Assembly: GCF_021155775.2 (NCBI RefSeq)
Contig: NC_060237.1
Span: 17,196,970 to 17,260,969, forward strand
DNA: 64,000 nt
Reading direction: 5' to 3'
From: Neodiprion pinetum
Lineage: Eukaryota > Arthropoda > Insecta > Hymenoptera > Diprionidae
The position numbers and the translations under genes are program-made. The notes beneath the pieces are model-generated. The model was not told the origin of the DNA. It saw nothing but the letters and a program-made list of their open reading frames with translations, and made no database searches. Below are positions 62,530 to 64,000 of this stretch, in pieces. Positions within the stretch are counted from its first letter, which is position 1. Each line of letters starts with the position of its first letter.

Positions 62530-62543
62530 CCCCCCCCCCCCCC
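62530..62543. repeat. Poly-C tract (C14)
   Basis: Fourteen C following ccctc. Confidence 0.9.
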
Positions 62544-62576
62544 TCGTTATTACTGATTCTCTTCGTACTGTTCGGT

Positions 62577-62590
62577 TATATAAAAGGCTT
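62577..62590 (+). promoter_or_regulatory. TATA-box-like motif
   Basis: TATATAAAAGGCTT is a strong TATA-type match, about 34 bp downstream of the C14 tract. No good initiator is seen 25-35 bp downstream and no open frame follows, so this may be chance. Confidence 0.2.
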
Positions 62591-62599
62591 TATCCGTCC

Positions 62600-64000
62600 A
62601 TCTGATGCACCCGTATATCCCCGCCTGTATGTTGCAGGGTGTTCGATCGAATGAAAAAATTCACTGTAATACCGTCAGATTTTAGCAGAAAAAATTCAGG
62701 GGTTGAATAACAAACATAACGAGGTGCAGAACGGGACGGAACGTTTATAAAAACGCGCGAGACGTGATGATTTTTAAAAACAGTTGAATTTTTCATATTA
62801 ATTCTGAGAGCTATAATCGTACGATAAGATGTGTTGATTGTTGGATAGGTTTATTTACGAAGAACGTAATAGAAGAAAACTTTTTTCAAATGTCAAGGTT
62901 CACGTGTCGACCCAATCAATTTTTGGTCTTGAAAATATTGCCAGCAAATTCATTCATACTACTATTTTTAATTATCTATGTCATGACGAAAATTACCCTT
63001 TTATTACACACTCTACCATTTTTCAGAAATATTTTATGTTGTCGAGCATGAAATATGTATTTCGAAAGAATTTGAAAAAGAGATGATTCGATTCGGCCCT
63101 TCTCTTCAAATATCATTCCTTGTCACTTTATGATGCAATTATGCATATTTAGTCAATGTTTGAGATACAGCGTGAACTAAATTTTCAACCGATCTTCAAT
63201 GAAGGGATATTATAAGCTGATTCGGTTCCCGTAAATATATCGTTATATACTATCTGGCGTTCTGTATTTCGAATCCCACTTTACAGGACTGAATAACTTC
63301 GAAAGAAAGTATAAATGGAAGCTGTTATCAAGGTCGTAGTCGGGAGAAGATCTTCAGCTTCACAAAGTTCTCTGAAGTTCGTTCCAAAGTATAATATTGT
63401 TTTTGCAAAACTGAACTGAAGTCTAATTAAATTGCGATTCATGTCCTTTGAAATTCCGCCCGTCGCATGAAATATCATCGCACTCTCGCGTAATGATAAC
63501 TTTCCACGATTATACGAATGCCATTCAACGAAGTGCCCCCGGCTTCGGGGCTGTATAAGTAGAAAAAAAGTTTATCTTAAAATTGCGTTGGCGAAACAGG
63601 GTGACTTAGATTGGTATAAAGGGTTGCGAAACTAGGGGAAAAACTACGGACAGAGGCCGCCGTACTCCGAAGATTGGTTTATTGAACTGCACACCCTGTA
63701 TACCATCCAGATGGATTATTCTTCCCTTATGCACGTGTATATGATTCGATACCGCCTATTGTGTTTCGTACATAACGTACCTACCCGCAATGCGCCGACT
63801 CACGTCAGAATCAGTTCGGTATTATTATATGCTCAGGACCCCAACCCTCAGTGGCTCGGAGTGTCGATGCCGATGGGGTAGATTTTACCCTATTATACAC
63901 TTATTGACATTGTATCGTCACTGTCGCGGACGACTGTGCGTCCACGGTTATAGAGGTATGTAATTGGACTGCATGTACATACAGGTACACCTATACTGCG
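62600..64000. other. Non-coding stretch to right edge
   Basis: AT-rich then mixed. Only frames of 65-82 codons, none recognised. The window ends in ordinary sequence. Confidence 0.5.

Noticed and set aside
1..64000. CRISPR array, prophage or bacterial operon
   Set aside because: No regularly spaced direct repeats with unique spacers and no dense same-strand genes; the DNA is eukaryotic in texture.

Overview
Eukaryotic, almost certainly insect, non-coding DNA. The window shows no bacterial or viral gene layout: no dense long open reading frames, no operons, no ribosome binding sites, no rRNA, and no tRNA that I could recognise. GC content swings between AT-rich stretches and CpG-rich blocks. 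There are many (GA)n/(TC)n, (TA)n and (TG)n microsatellites, short CCTAA/TTAGG runs, and many small inverted-repeat DNA transposon remnants with TA or TAA target-site duplications. The mixed AT/CpG-rich texture and the TTAGG-type words fit an insect such as a hymenopteran, but no gene marker in the window proves this.

Layout. 1-7.1 kb: AT-rich DNA with a GA run at the left edge, a partial copy of repeat family A (about 3.06-3.28 kb), a foldback element of family C (4.48-5.05 kb), paired G13/G14 runs (5.86 kb) and an AT-rich foldback (6.8-7.1 kb). 7.5-8.8 kb: CpG-rich, promoter-like DNA. 13.5-14.3 kb: a GC-rich block with the best single exon candidate (13711-13842) and a TATA-like box just after it. 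14.5-17.9 kb: two full family A elements, a near-perfect hairpin with ~97 bp arms (15.44-15.66 kb), a 20-base C run and a ~257 bp purine tract. 19.1-24.1 kb: a 719 bp foldback, a second family C copy and a Tc1-like MITE. 28.4-28.7 kb: a 10-bp minisatellite readable in several frames on both strands. 29.3-29.7 kb: a PIF/Harbinger-like MITE. 30-39 kb: mostly featureless, with GC-rich blocks near 33 and 37.5 kb. 39.8-40.6 kb: a large foldback carrying a C22 run. 42.3-43.6 kb: CpG-rich block. 48.5-49.1 kb: a degenerate minisatellite followed by a second exon candidate. 52.4-53.1 kb: protein-like reading frames of unknown origin. 55.75-56.08 kb: a MITE with 100 bp inverted ends. 57.4-58.2 kb: the longest open frame in the window, in pyrimidine-rich DNA. 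59.7-60.2 kb: CpG-rich block. 60.36-60.78 kb: a fourth family A copy. 61.5-64 kb: GC-rich then ordinary intergenic DNA.

No complete gene can be read from the window. The most likely setting is a long intron or the regulatory surroundings of one or more genes, with at most a few short exons. The strongest direct observations are the non-autonomous DNA transposons with resolved ends. Two of these families carry perfect GCGCATGCGC-type palindromes matching the NRF-1/EWG binding site. The other standouts are the 15.4 kb hairpin and the 28.4 kb minisatellite. All protein-coding calls are weak and need a protein search or RNA evidence.
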